From a virus, in the IMG/VR virus record IMGVR_UViG_3300047463_000062, positions 1 through 24,579 of that record: a stretch of DNA of 24,579 bases; one strand, written 5' to 3'. The notes beneath the pieces were generated by a model. That model was not told where the DNA came from, made no database searches, and worked only from the letters and a program-made list of their open reading frames with translations. Each line of letters begins with the position of its first letter. Position 1 is the first letter of the stretch. The translations under genes and the position numbers were made by a program. This document shows, piece after piece, positions 11,698-19,723 of the stretch.

Positions 11698-11867
11698 TTT
11701 CAATTAATTTTGAATCTGTTCAAGAACTTGAAAAAGTATTGCAAGCTTTATCTAAAGAACCTTATGGCAATGTAGCCCCATTAATTGCTAATATTCATAG
11801 TCAAGCAATGCCACAAATTAGCAAAAGCATGGAACAACCTGTAGAAGCGCAAAATGACCAGCCCTAA
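11694..11867 (+). CDS. Small hypothetical protein, 57 residues
   Basis: The frame MISINFESVQELEKVLQALS continues to QAMPQISKSMEQPVEAQNDQP and stops at TAA 11865-11867. It overlaps the previous stop (ATGA) and the next start by 14 nt. It is helical and glutamine-rich with no recognisable domain. Coding is supported by the coupled overlaps and an AAAGG site. Confidence 0.55.
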   Translation: MISINFESVQELEKVLQALSKEPYGNVAPLIANIHSQAMPQISKSMEQPVEAQNDQP

Positions 11868-12054
11868 TATTTATGTGCCTTATCCAGTTCCACAGAATTT
11901 GGATGAAATTCAAGCGGATTTAAGTGCAATCATTAACCAAGATGGAGTTCCTCAAGAACTTCAAGACCAATGGGAAAATGCACAAAAAAGCCCTGAAATT
12001 CAAGCGGATATTGACCAAGCTGAGGCAAATTCTGATAGTATGAGTAACGAATAA
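11854..12054 (+). CDS. Small acidic hypothetical protein, 66 residues
   Basis: An acidic, glutamine-rich protein (MTSPNIYVPYPVPQNLDEIQ then ADLSAIINQDGVPQELQDQW). The first 14 residues are proline-rich, the remainder helical. No domain is recognised. It overlaps the upstream gene by 14 nt and precedes the small-terminase gene by 25 nt. An interrupted TTAAC/GTTAA dyad lies in that gap. Confidence 0.6.
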   Translation: MTSPNIYVPYPVPQNLDEIQADLSAIINQDGVPQELQDQWENAQKSPEIQADIDQAEANSDSMSNE

Positions 12055-12079
12055 TCGTTAACTTAAGGTTAAATGAATC

Positions 12080-12397
12080 ATGAGCTTAGAAACTGAGTCA
12101 GTTGGTAAAAACGAAAAGATTTCTGAAAGCATGAAGGGAAACCAAAATGCGAAGAAAGGGAAACTCTTTGCTGACAGAATCCGCATGGATTTAATGGCTG
12201 ACCCTCAAAAACTATCGAATATTGTAGGAAAACTGATTAAACAAGCTGAAGATGGTGAACCTTGGGCTATTAAAGAGATTATGGATAGAATGGATGGCAA
12301 AGCTATTCAACAAACGGAATTGTCAGGCCCTGATGGTGCAGAATTGGTTAAAGGCATAGCGATTACTTTTGTAGAGCCAAATGCTAAAGGACAGTAA
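12080..12397 (+). CDS. Probable terminase small subunit
   Basis: This 105-residue protein lies directly before, and overlaps by 17 nt, the large terminase gene, the usual place of the small subunit that recognises DNA for packaging. The N-terminal MKGNQNAKKGKLFADRIRMD motif and the helical body (KLSNIVGKLIKQAEDGEPWA, IKEIMDRMDGKAIQQTELSG) match small proteins annotated as terminase small subunits in related phages. There is no clear HTH. Assignment rests on position and this motif. Either of two nearby ATGs could be the start; 12080 keeps the known N-terminal pattern. Confidence 0.65.
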   Translation: MSLETESVGKNEKISESMKGNQNAKKGKLFADRIRMDLMADPQKLSNIVGKLIKQAEDGEPWAIKEIMDRMDGKAIQQTELSGPDGAELVKGIAITFVEPNAKGQ

Positions 12398-13661
12398 TGG
12401 AATTGTTTGGCCTCAGTTCCCTGCCAAACTTAGATGCCTTTTTGAACCAAAAAATAGTCGGTATAGAGTGCTATATGGTGGAAGGGGCGCTGGAAAGTCC
12501 CATTCTGTAGCTAGAGCTTTACTTTGCAAAGGCGCAGAAAATCCTATTCGAGTGCTATGCGCTCGTGAATTTCAAACTTCTATTAAAGACTCAGTTCATA
12601 AGCTTTTAGTAGACCAAATATGGGATTTAGGACTTCAAGCTCATTATGAGATAACCCAAAGCACTATTCGTGGACTAAATGGCACAGAGTTTATATTTTC
12701 AGGCATTAAAAACAATGTAAATAACCTAAAATCTATCGAAGGTATTTCCTATTGTTGGATAGAAGAAGCAAATAATGTGAGTCGGCTTTCGTGGGAAATT
12801 CTAATTCCAACAATAAGAAAAGAAAACTCTGAGATTTGGGTAACATTTAACCCTGAGTTACCGACTGATGAAACTTATCAGCGTTTTGTATTAAATCCTC
12901 CTGACAATGCAATAGTGCAAAAGGTCAATTGGTCAGATAATCCTTGGTTTCCTGAAGTTCTAGATTTGGAGCGTCAAGCGCTTAAAACAAGGGATTTTGA
13001 GGCTTATCAGAATGTGTGGGAAGGCTTTACTCGCTCAACTATTGATGGCGCAGTCTTTGCTAGGGAAATGCAAAGAGCAGAGGCAGATGGGCGCATAACT
13101 AATGTTCCTTATGACCCAGTTAAACCAGTTCATGCTGTATTTGACCTTGGTTGGGCTGATGCAACTGCGGTTTGGTTCGTGCAGTTTATCGGTATGGAAA
13201 CTAGACTGATTCGCTACTTTGAAACCACTCAGACAACGATTAGCGAAATTCTAGGCAGAATGCAGACTTTTGGCTATGTCTACGACACTTTTTACCTTCC
13301 GCATGATGCTAGAAACAAGACCTTAGCTAGTCAAGGCAGAAGCATTGAGGATATTGTGAGAGCTGCTGGTTATAAGACTCAAATATTAGAGCGTATTCCT
13401 GTAGCGGACTCTATTAACGCTGCAAGAACTATTTTTAGTTCGTGTTATTTTGACAAGACTAATTGCGAAGCTGGATTAACTTGTTTAAGGCATTATCGGT
13501 ATGATGTTGACCCTGATACAAAGCAGTTTAGTAAGACTCCTTTGCATGATAATTACTCTCATGGAGCAGATGCTTTCCGATATATAGGTATGGCAATCCA
13601 AGAGAAAAAAGTAGTCAAAAGAAAACCGATGGATTATAGTGTGTCTAGCTGGATGGGCTAA
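12381..13661 (+). CDS. Terminase large subunit (PBSX/Terminase_3 type)
   Basis: This 426-residue motor pumps DNA into the prohead and cuts the concatemer. The ATPase domain shows Walker A GGRGAGKS at 33-40, AREFQTSIKDS near 61-71, and a Walker B-like YCWIEEAN at 124-131, with the coupling WVTFNPELPTDE further on. The C-terminal nuclease domain shows VFDLGWADATAVWF (metal-binding D) and the closing HDNYSHGADAFRY, typical of RNase-H-fold terminase nucleases. Length is normal. It overlaps the small subunit gene and ends 9 nt before the portal gene. All key residues appear intact. Confidence 0.95.
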   Translation: MLKDSNGIVWPQFPAKLRCLFEPKNSRYRVLYGGRGAGKSHSVARALLCKGAENPIRVLCAREFQTSIKDSVHKLLVDQIWDLGLQAHYEITQSTIRGLNGTEFIFSGIKNNVNNLKSIEGISYCWIEEANNVSRLSWEILIPTIRKENSEIWVTFNPELPTDETYQRFVLNPPDNAIVQKVNWSDNPWFPEVLDLERQALKTRDFEAYQNVWEGFTRSTIDGAVFAREMQRAEADGRITNVPYDPVKPVHAVFDLGWADATAVWFVQFIGMETRLIRYFETTQTTISEILGRMQTFGYVYDTFYLPHDARNKTLASQGRSIEDIVRAAGYKTQILERIPVADSINAARTIFSSCYFDKTNCEAGLTCLRHYRYDVDPDTKQFSKTPLHDNYSHGADAFRYIGMAIQEKKVVKRKPMDYSVSSWMG

Positions 13662-13670
13662 AGGAATAAT

Positions 13671-15782
13671 ATGGGCATTTACGACTCAGGCAATGGCGGT
13701 GTCTATTCATCCGATTATGGGGATGACTACGAATCAGGCATTATTGAAACAGCAAAGCAATTCTTACGCTTTTGCTCAGATAACGACTCTAATAATCGAG
13801 TCGAAGCACTTGATGACCTTAAATTTGCTGGTGGTGACCAATGGCCTGTAGAGATTCAAAACAGCCGACTACTTGAATCTAGACCTTATTTAACCATTAA
13901 TAAGATTGATGCGTATTGCCGTCAGATAACTAATCAACAGCGCCAACAGCGACCAAGAATGGTGGCTCATGGCATGAATACTGAATCAGACGAAAAGAAA
14001 GCTGAAATCATTACTGGCATATTGCGCCATATTGAAAACCAATCCGATGCCGATGCAGCTTACGATAATGCGTTTGACTTTGCTGTTCGCATGGGTTGGG
14101 GATATTTTCGAGTCATTCATGACTATCCAAGACCTGATTCAATGCACCAAGAAATTTACATTAAGCGCATTGAAAACCCATTTATGGTCTATTTTGACCC
14201 TAATTCCAATCAACCTGATGGCTCTGATGCTGAAAAAGTCTTGATTACTGAAGTTATCAGCAAAGAAGCGTTCCGCAAAATGTATCCTGGCGCTGACGAT
14301 GGCGCAGGCTTTACTCCAAGAGGCACAGGCGATAGTCAAAGCGAATGGATTACCAGAGAAGATATTCGGATTGCAGAGTTCTTTTGGACTGAGCGTAAAG
14401 AAACCACTCTTTATCTTTTATCCGATGGCACAACTTGTTATGAGGATGAAAAGCCTTCTGAATCCATGATGGCTGATGCTGGTGTTTATGTTGTTTCTAA
14501 GCGTAAAACCATAAAAAAACAGATTCGTTGGGCAAAATTAACAGGAATGCAAATTCTTGAAGAACCAAAAGATTGGACAGGCAGATTTATTCCTGTAATC
14601 CCTGTTTATGGTCAACAACTGATTGTAGATAGTAAGAAAAAGAAATTTGGTCTTACTCGCATGGCAAAAGACCCTCAGCGTATGTATAATTTTTGGTCTA
14701 CTGCCCTTACTGAATCGGTGGCTCTTGCTCCTAAAGCTAAATTCTTGCTTGCAGAAGGTCAAGATGAAGGTCATGAAATGGAATGGAATACAGCCAATAT
14801 TAAATCTATGCCTGTATTGCGTTACAAACAAACCGATAGCGAAGGCAGACCAGCTCCAGTTCCTACTCGAATTCAGCCTGAACCACCGCCAACTGGAATG
14901 GTTACGGCATTAGAAGGTTTAAATCAAGACTTAAAGGCAGTTGTGGGTATTTATGACCCAACTCAGCTTCCAACTGGCAATATGTCAGGCAAAGCAATTA
15001 ATGGAATGCAAGTCCAAACAGACATGACCAATTTCCATTATTACGACAACTTGACTCGTTCTATTCGCCAATGTGGTCGCATCTGTTTAGACCTTATTCC
15101 GCATATTTATAGCGAAGAACGAGTATTACGCATCATTGGCGCTGATGGCAAAGGTGATTTAGTCAACTTAAATCAGCGTGTTTTTAATGAAGAAAAGCAA
15201 GTCTATGAAGTCCTCAATGATGTGACTGTTGGGGAATACGATATTGTGATGGAAACAGGCCCTGGTTATGCTTCCAAGCGCCAAGAAGCTGTAGATTCTA
15301 TGATGACTTTATTGACTGCTGACCCTAATTTAATGGCTCAAGCTGGTGATTTAATCTTTAGAAATATGGATTTCCCTGGCGCAGATATTATTGCTGACCG
15401 CTTGGCTGCTGCGAACCCAATGGCACAAATTGATGATAAATCGGCTGTTCCACCGCAAGTTCAGATGCAATTAGCTAATGCACAGCAACAAATTATGCAG
15501 TTACAACAAGCATTACAAGCTGAACAATTTGATAAGAAATATCGTGCAACAGTCCAACAGCAAGTTCAGCAAGCCGAAACCGAGCGTGAGGCTATGCGCC
15601 TACAAGTTCGCAGAGAAGATACCAAGATGCGAACCGACACTCAAGCTATGGATACAGTTGTTAAGACTGAAACTCAGAAAGAGATTGAGCAAATGAAGGC
15701 ACAATTAGCTTTAGTAATGGCTCAATTAGACCTAAGAACTGAAAGAGCAGCAATGGAAGAAGCAGTAGAGCGTGGTATTTAA
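13671..15782 (+). CDS. Portal protein, P22 type
   Basis: This 703-residue protein forms the 12-subunit ring through which DNA enters and leaves the head. It resembles the P22 gp1 family in length (P22: 725) and in its order: a wing and stem region with LTINKIDAYCRQITNQQRQQ, GWGYFRVIHDYPRP, NPFMVYFDPNSNQ and WTRAV-less helical parts; then VPTRIQPEPPPTGMVTALEG and GNMSGKAINGMQVQTDM; then a barrel-like C-terminal coiled coil rich in Q, A and E (about 590-700). The coiled C-terminus matches the P22 barrel, which suggests a podovirus-type head. AAAGGA precedes the ATG by 5 nt. It follows the large terminase and precedes the scaffold. Confidence 0.93.
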   Translation: MGIYDSGNGGVYSSDYGDDYESGIIETAKQFLRFCSDNDSNNRVEALDDLKFAGGDQWPVEIQNSRLLESRPYLTINKIDAYCRQITNQQRQQRPRMVAHGMNTESDEKKAEIITGILRHIENQSDADAAYDNAFDFAVRMGWGYFRVIHDYPRPDSMHQEIYIKRIENPFMVYFDPNSNQPDGSDAEKVLITEVISKEAFRKMYPGADDGAGFTPRGTGDSQSEWITREDIRIAEFFWTERKETTLYLLSDGTTCYEDEKPSESMMADAGVYVVSKRKTIKKQIRWAKLTGMQILEEPKDWTGRFIPVIPVYGQQLIVDSKKKKFGLTRMAKDPQRMYNFWSTALTESVALAPKAKFLLAEGQDEGHEMEWNTANIKSMPVLRYKQTDSEGRPAPVPTRIQPEPPPTGMVTALEGLNQDLKAVVGIYDPTQLPTGNMSGKAINGMQVQTDMTNFHYYDNLTRSIRQCGRICLDLIPHIYSEERVLRIIGADGKGDLVNLNQRVFNEEKQVYEVLNDVTVGEYDIVMETGPGYASKRQEAVDSMMTLLTADPNLMAQAGDLIFRNMDFPGADIIADRLAAANPMAQIDDKSAVPPQVQMQLANAQQQIMQLQQALQAEQFDKKYRATVQQQVQQAETEREAMRLQVRREDTKMRTDTQAMDTVVKTETQKEIEQMKAQLALVMAQLDLRTERAAMEEAVERGI

Positions 15783-15796
15783 TCGGAGGAAAAACT

Positions 15797-15985
15797 ATGC
15801 CAACAATCACAGGTGATAACGCATTAGAGTGGAAAATGAAAGAAATGGCTCGTAGAGCAGGAAAAAAGTATGAGCCTGAAGTCAAAAATCCATTTGCAGG
15901 AATGAGCAAAGAAGAATTAAAAGCTCAAAAAGATTTGATGAAAGCAGCAAAAAAAGAATTAAAAACATCGGAAGAAAATAAATAG
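15797..15985 (+). CDS. Small basic protein between portal and scaffold
   Basis: This 62-residue protein (MPTITGDNALEWKMKEMARR ...) is lysine-rich and helical, ending KAAKKELKTSEENK. A GGAGG site lies 7 nt before the ATG. Small proteins at this place occur in several P22-like phages without known function. It might help scaffold or portal assembly, which is inference from position. Confidence 0.65.
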   Translation: MPTITGDNALEWKMKEMARRAGKKYEPEVKNPFAGMSKEELKAQKDLMKAAKKELKTSEENK

Positions 15986-16038
15986 ACAATATTTATTTTT
16001 AGTAGTATTTTTAAATTAACTTGGGAGCTTGAGAAATC

Positions 16039-16935
16039 ATGGCCGAAGCAGTAGCAGAAAATGTAGTAACAAGTGATACAGCAGCAACCTTTTATGCAGA
16101 AAGATTAGGTTTAGCTGATTCAGAACCGCCAACTGAGGCTGTCCAAGAGGCAGAGCCAGCGCAACCTGAGCAGAGTGAACCAGTAGCAGAGGGAGAAGCT
16201 AAAGAACAAGACCCTGAAAAGTCGAAAGAGAAGCTAAATAAGCGCTTTGACAAGGTAAGCAAGCGAGCTAAAGAAGCAGAAGCTAAAGCTGCACAACTTG
16301 AAAAAGAGCTTAATGAATTAAGAGCTAAGGCAAACCCTGAGCCACAGGAACAAAAGCCTGTAGGCGATGGTAAGCCAAGAGCAGAGCAGTTCGAAGATGC
16401 TTACCAATATGCGGAGGCATTAGCGGAGTGGTCTGCTGAACAAGCTTTATTGCGTAGGGATGCAGAGGAAGCACAACGAAAAGCCCAAGAAGCTGAAGCC
16501 AAAAGAGCAGAAGCATGGAATCAGAAACTTGAGCAAGCTCGTTCTAAATTAGAAGATTTTGACCGCATCGTTCAATCATCTACTGTGGTTGTTAGCGATG
16601 AGATTAAAAAAGCTATTTTAGAAAGCGATATAGGAGCAGAAATCCTATATGAGTTGGCATCCGATGAAGAATATGCAACAAAGATTGCACAGATGGATTC
16701 TGTGAAAGCGCTTAAGGAAATTGGCAAACTTGAGGCTAAATTGGAAGCTAAGGCTGAGAAAAAACCGAAAGCGGAAAAGATTAGGGAAACTGTTCAAAGT
16801 AGTAAAGCGCCTGACCCTATCAGTCCTTTAACTGGTGGCAAAGCTGGTGCAGATGTTCTTGTAGACACTAATGGTGAATTTTATGGAACATACGCACAAT
16901 GGAAAGCTGCTAGGCAGAACGGTAAGGTCAGATAA
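16039..16935 (+). CDS. Scaffolding protein
   Basis: This 298-residue acidic protein is expected to direct coat assembly and leave the head. It is encoded between portal and coat genes. It shows the hallmarks of phage scaffolds: a disordered E/P/A-rich N-terminus (about 28-65), a long coiled coil (about 60-100 and 140-175, KEAEAKAAQLEKELNELRA), and a basic, helical C-terminal part (KALKEIGKLEAKLEAKAEKK) suited to coat binding. The end GGKAGADVLVDTNGEFYGTY is unusual and may dock on the coat. The 53-nt gap before it is very AT-rich and could hold a weak promoter (TAGACA 15983-15988, TAGTAT 16003-16008, spacer only 14). Confidence 0.85.
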   Translation: MAEAVAENVVTSDTAATFYAERLGLADSEPPTEAVQEAEPAQPEQSEPVAEGEAKEQDPEKSKEKLNKRFDKVSKRAKEAEAKAAQLEKELNELRAKANPEPQEQKPVGDGKPRAEQFEDAYQYAEALAEWSAEQALLRRDAEEAQRKAQEAEAKRAEAWNQKLEQARSKLEDFDRIVQSSTVVVSDEIKKAILESDIGAEILYELASDEEYATKIAQMDSVKALKEIGKLEAKLEAKAEKKPKAEKIRETVQSSKAPDPISPLTGGKAGADVLVDTNGEFYGTYAQWKAARQNGKVR

Positions 16936-16960
16936 AACCTAATTTTTTTGGAGAAATAAA

Positions 16961-18473
16961 ATGGCAAATACCTTGCTAACTATATCCAAAATCACCAACG
17001 AAGCGTTGATGGTTTTGGAAAACGAATTAACTTTTACAAGTGAAGTAGACCGAAATTACGATGACCAATTTGCCGTTAAATGACAGCGGCCTAGCTCTTT
17101 GAGAGTTAGGAAAATTTTCTCTGATTGACTTGGAAGGCTAGAAGTAGCCGACAGGGCGCAAGCGAAAGCAGCGTGAACGACTAAGTGAGAAAACCCCCAA
17201 GGGGGATGCGATAGTCTGAACAGAGCCATAACAAAAGAAAGCTCTGAGTTTGAGTCGAAGAACTTGAACCGCCACGAAAGTGGTCAGTAAGCGAAAGCTG
17301 AAAGTAACAGAATGTGTTGGTGCGAAAATCGGTGCGACAGTTAATGTCCGCAGACCAGGTCGTTTCATCGGCACTACAGGCCCTGCTCTGAATGTGGAAG
17401 ATTTAAATGAAACTTCTGTTCCTGTAACTCTATCAACGCAATTCCATGTGGATACCCAATTTACTACCCAGGATTTGGCTTTATCATTGGATATGTTTTC
17501 GGACAGAATTTTGAAACCTGGCGTGGCCGCAATTGCGAATAAGATAGATTTTGATGGCACAACAACTGCTGCTTTAAATACAGCAAACATTGTTGGCACA
17601 GCAGGCACTCCTCCGACTTCTTTGTTGACTTATTTGAATGCTCAAGCTTACTTAGATTCTGAAGGCGCTCCTCGTGATGGTCGCAGAAGCTGTATCGTTG
17701 AGCCATTTACATCTGCAACAATCGTTGACAGCTTGAAAGGTTTGTTTGTTCCTACTGCTGAAATTTCTTCTCAATACACCAAAGGTTTAATGGGTCGTGA
17801 TTCAGGCGGTATGAACTGGAAGCTTGACCAAAACATTGTTTCACAAACTTTTGGTAACTTCTCAACCAACACCGTAACTGCATCTGTTAACTTGACAACA
17901 ACTGGTGGTATTTTGACTAGCGGTTGGGCATCAAGCTCTACCATCACTTTGAGCGCTGCCAACACAGGCACAATCAACTTGAACGCTGGTGATACTTTCA
18001 CCATCGCTGGTGTGTATGCAACTAACCCACAAAACCGCCAACCCTATGGCACAAACAAACTGCGTTCATTCGTAGTTAAGCAAGCTGTATCTGTAGCTTC
18101 AGGTTCAAGCGTTTCTGTAACTATCAGTCCTGCAATTATCTCTGCTGGTCAGTTCCAAAACGTAAGCATCCCAAGCCCATCTAGCTCTGCTGCTGTAACA
18201 TTCTTTGCAAGCCAATACAACGCAAGCGGTAATGGTGTTGTATCTCCACAGAACATCGTGATGCATAGGAATGCGTATACACTTGCCATGGCCGACCTCG
18301 AGCTTCCTGAAGGAGTCCATTTTGCTGGTCGTGCAAGCGACAAAGAAATTGGATTGTCTTTGCGTGTTGTTAGGCAATATACCATCAATAACGATAGTAT
18401 TCCTACTCGTATTGATGTGTTGTATGGTTGGGCGCCTCTGTATCCTGAACTCGCTTGCCGAGTTGCAGCTTAA
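16961..18473 (+). CDS. Major coat protein, P22 gp5-like, interrupted by a group I intron
   Basis: Coding is join(16961-17076, 17315-18473), giving 424 residues. Exon 1 encodes residues 1-38 and two bases of codon 39: MANTLLTISKITNEALMVLE, then NELTFTSEVDRNYDDQFAV. Exon 2 continues VGAKIGATVNVRRPGRF, then VEDLNETSVPVTL and FTTQDLALSLDMFSDRILKP, the pattern of the P22-type coat family. Joined, DQFAV-V-GAKIG has the spacing I recall for homologues such as FGVEGAKIG. Unspliced, translation from 16961 stops at TGA 17081-17083 after 40 residues. A GTG at 17280 inside the intron opens the exon 2 frame, but that product lacks the N-arm. GGAGA precedes the ATG by 7 nt. The scaffold gene lies upstream and a probable head-associated protein downstream. 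Confidence 0.93.
17077..17314 (+). ncRNA. Group I self-splicing intron (238 nt, no ORF) in the coat gene
   Basis: The intron RNA should excise itself by two guanosine-initiated transesterifications. P1 pairs exon GCCGU (17072-17076) with GCGGC (17086-17090), with the required U.G pair at the cut. P10 pairs the 3' exon TGTT (17315-17318) with GACA (17082-17085), directly adjoining P1. The last intron base is G. P2 is 17091-17097 with 17103-17109. P3 is TTTTCTC (17115-17121) with GAGAAAA (17187-17193). P5 is 17136-17140 with 17145-17149. P7 is GACTA (17179-17183) with TAGTC (17212-17216), the guanosine-binding helix. P8 is the C/G hairpin at 17194-17205, and P9 is CAGAGC (17221-17226) with GCTCTG (17241-17246). 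Two GAAA-loop hairpins follow at 17272-17283 and 17290-17299. No homing endonuclease is encoded. Confidence 0.92.
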
Positions 18474-18503
18474 TTAATTAACGGATAAGAAAGGAAACCA
18501 ATC

Positions 18504-18953
18504 ATGGCAAATCCAGGACCAGCAGTAACCAGTTCAGCCCATCCATCGAATATTACAACTAGCCAAGCTCAACGCTTATTAGGTGTAGTAAGAGGTGTTA
18601 ATGCTAATGCGGTTGCTTCAGTAGCAATGCAAATTAATAACTCGTCAGTATATCTGCCACAAACATTGGTAGTTACTAACTCCAATAATGCTGGCGCATC
18701 TGCTAACGCTTCTTCAGCAGCTTTGTCTATTTACACCGCACCAGGCGGTTCAGGTGGCACAGGCGCAGAAGTATTTGCAAGCACAACTTTAGCTAATTTG
18801 ACTACTAACCTAGGCACACAATTAGTATCTGCTTATGAAAGCGCAACTGCTTTTACTAATCAGATTTTGTATGTTTATGTAGGCACAGCATCAGGCAATG
18901 CAGGAACTGTCGATGTGTATGTCTATGGTTACGACTTCAGCGTATCAAGCTAA
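18504..18953 (+). CDS. Probable head-associated protein, beta-rich
   Basis: This 149-residue protein (MANPGPAVTSSAHPSNITTS...) is rich in A, S, T, N, V and Y, with alternating hydrophobic strands (VYLPQTLVVTNSNN, QILYVYVGTASGNAGTVDVY) and almost no charge. Such composition fits a beta-sandwich virion protein, for example a capsid decoration protein. It lies directly after the coat gene with an AAGGAA site, and a terminator follows it, so it closes the head operon. No family is recognised. Alternative: a tail or accessory head protein. Confidence 0.7.
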   Translation: MANPGPAVTSSAHPSNITTSQAQRLLGVVRGVNANAVASVAMQINNSSVYLPQTLVVTNSNNAGASANASSAALSIYTAPGGSGGTGAEVFASTTLANLTTNLGTQLVSAYESATAFTNQILYVYVGTASGNAGTVDVYVYGYDFSVSS

Positions 18954-18975
18954 TTAACCATGCAGTAAAAGAAAG

Positions 18976-19008
18976 AAAGCCATGCCCAAAAAGTGTGGCT
19001 TTTTTTCT
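18976..19008 (+). terminator. Intrinsic terminator after the head genes
   Basis: AAAGCCA (18976-18982) pairs with TGGCTTT (18996-19002), extended inward by one G-C and two G.U pairs, with a CCAAAAA loop. A long T run covers 19000-19006. Shape and position (23 nt after a stop) are those of a rho-independent terminator. Confidence 0.8.
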
Positions 19009-19017
19009 TATTTAACC

Positions 19018-19023
19018 TATAAT
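19018..19023 (+). promoter_or_regulatory. Possible promoter of the tail gene block (consensus -10)
   Basis: TATAAT at 19018-19023 is a perfect -10, 29 nt before the next ATG and right after a terminator. The -35 at the usual distance (TGGCTT, 18996-19001) is poor and lies in the terminator stem. A separate promoter for the tail block is plausible; an activator or a phage sigma factor may be needed. Confidence 0.4.
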
Positions 19024-19051
19024 GAATTAACCTTTTTTTGAAGGAAAAACT

Positions 19052-19375
19052 ATGCCATCTACCACCATTGCTCGTGGAAATTCACTATCCACTTTTTATG
19101 TTTCAGCACCTTTAGCCCCAACCGCAGTAGCATCTACTTCAGCAACTCAAACTTATCCATTGCCAGGTCTTTTGACTACTGACAATATTTTGGTTGTTGG
19201 TTTAGTTGGCCCTCAAACTGCTGGTATTGCTTATGCAGAAGCTGAATGTTTGACACCTAATGTTTTGAGTATTCAATACATCAATACTTCAGGCGCAAGC
19301 GCAACTCCTGTAACTGGTAACTATGTATTGCAAATTGTTCGTTCTGAAGGCCCTCTACCAGCTACTGCTGTTTAA
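19052..19375 (+). CDS. Small beta-rich virion protein
   Basis: This 107-residue protein (MPSTTIARGNSLSTFYVSAP...) is neutral and beta-rich (NILVVGLVGPQTAGIAYAEA, NYVLQIVRSEGPLP). It has an AAGGAA site before its ATG. It is probably a structural protein of the tail or head-tail region, judged by composition and place before a large fibre gene. No family is recognised. It is the first gene after the terminator and possible promoter at 18976-19023. Confidence 0.6.
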   Translation: MPSTTIARGNSLSTFYVSAPLAPTAVASTSATQTYPLPGLLTTDNILVVGLVGPQTAGIAYAEAECLTPNVLSIQYINTSGASATPVTGNYVLQIVRSEGPLPATAV

Positions 19376-19384
19376 GGAGTTTTT

Positions 19385-19714
19385 ATGTATAACTCAGCCT
19401 TTTCGCCATTTGGCCCTACTTATTTAGTTGGGGTATCGGCTGTTCAGGTTAAATCTAGCAATAATTTTTACCCTACTGGGTATCGTATTGTTAATTTAAC
19501 TAGCAGTATTATTCGAGTTTCTTGGCAACCACAAGAGCCTAATGATGCTTCTGTAACTCCTGTAGTTACAGCGCCTTCTGCTGGAGTTCCTTCTGCTAAT
19601 ACACTTGCTATTCCTGCCAATGGTGTTGGAGTTTTTGCTGGTATCCCACCAAATGCTTGGTTTATTGCAAGCGCTGCATCAGTAGAAATTACCCCAGGCG
19701 AAGGCATTAGCTAA
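19385..19714 (+). CDS. Small beta-rich virion protein
   Basis: This 109-residue protein (MYNSAFSPFGPTYLVGVSAV...) has strands such as YRIVNLTSSIIRVSWQPQEP and a C-terminal AIPANGVGVFAGIPPNAWFI. The pattern resembles small phage proteins encoded beside fibre genes, where a beta-sandwich would decorate the tail. It starts 10 nt after the previous gene, with AAGGAG 7 nt before the ATG. No family is recognised with confidence. Confidence 0.65.
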   Translation: MYNSAFSPFGPTYLVGVSAVQVKSSNNFYPTGYRIVNLTSSIIRVSWQPQEPNDASVTPVVTAPSAGVPSANTLAIPANGVGVFAGIPPNAWFIASAASVEITPGEGIS

Positions 19715-19723
19715 GGAGCATGA

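Noticed and set aside
12058-12072. TTAAC/GTTAA dyad before the small terminase gene, as operator or packaging site
   Set aside because: The arms are only 5 bp of AT-rich sequence and there is no second copy or supporting element; chance is likely.
16961-17083. Coat gene broken by a premature stop (pseudogene)
   Set aside because: The intervening 238 nt have the full helix set and splice-site pairings of a group I intron, and the joined frame is intact.
17077-17318. Alternative splice choice: 5' exon ending at AAAT (17081) joined to TT at 17317
   Set aside because: It keeps the frame and a terminal G but makes one extra residue (KF) against the family spacing and has no P1 pairing at the cut; 17076/17315 has both P1 and P10.
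17138-17608. Minus-strand frame of 156 codons across the intron
   Set aside because: It is antisense to the coat gene and intron, with no ribosome-binding site or recognisable protein; long open shadows are common here.
17280-18473. An independent 397-residue coat gene starting at GTG 17280
   Set aside because: The GTG lies inside the intron, its first residues (encoded by intron bases to 17314) do not resemble a coat N-terminus, no ribosome-binding site precedes it, and the missing N-arm is found intact in exon 1.
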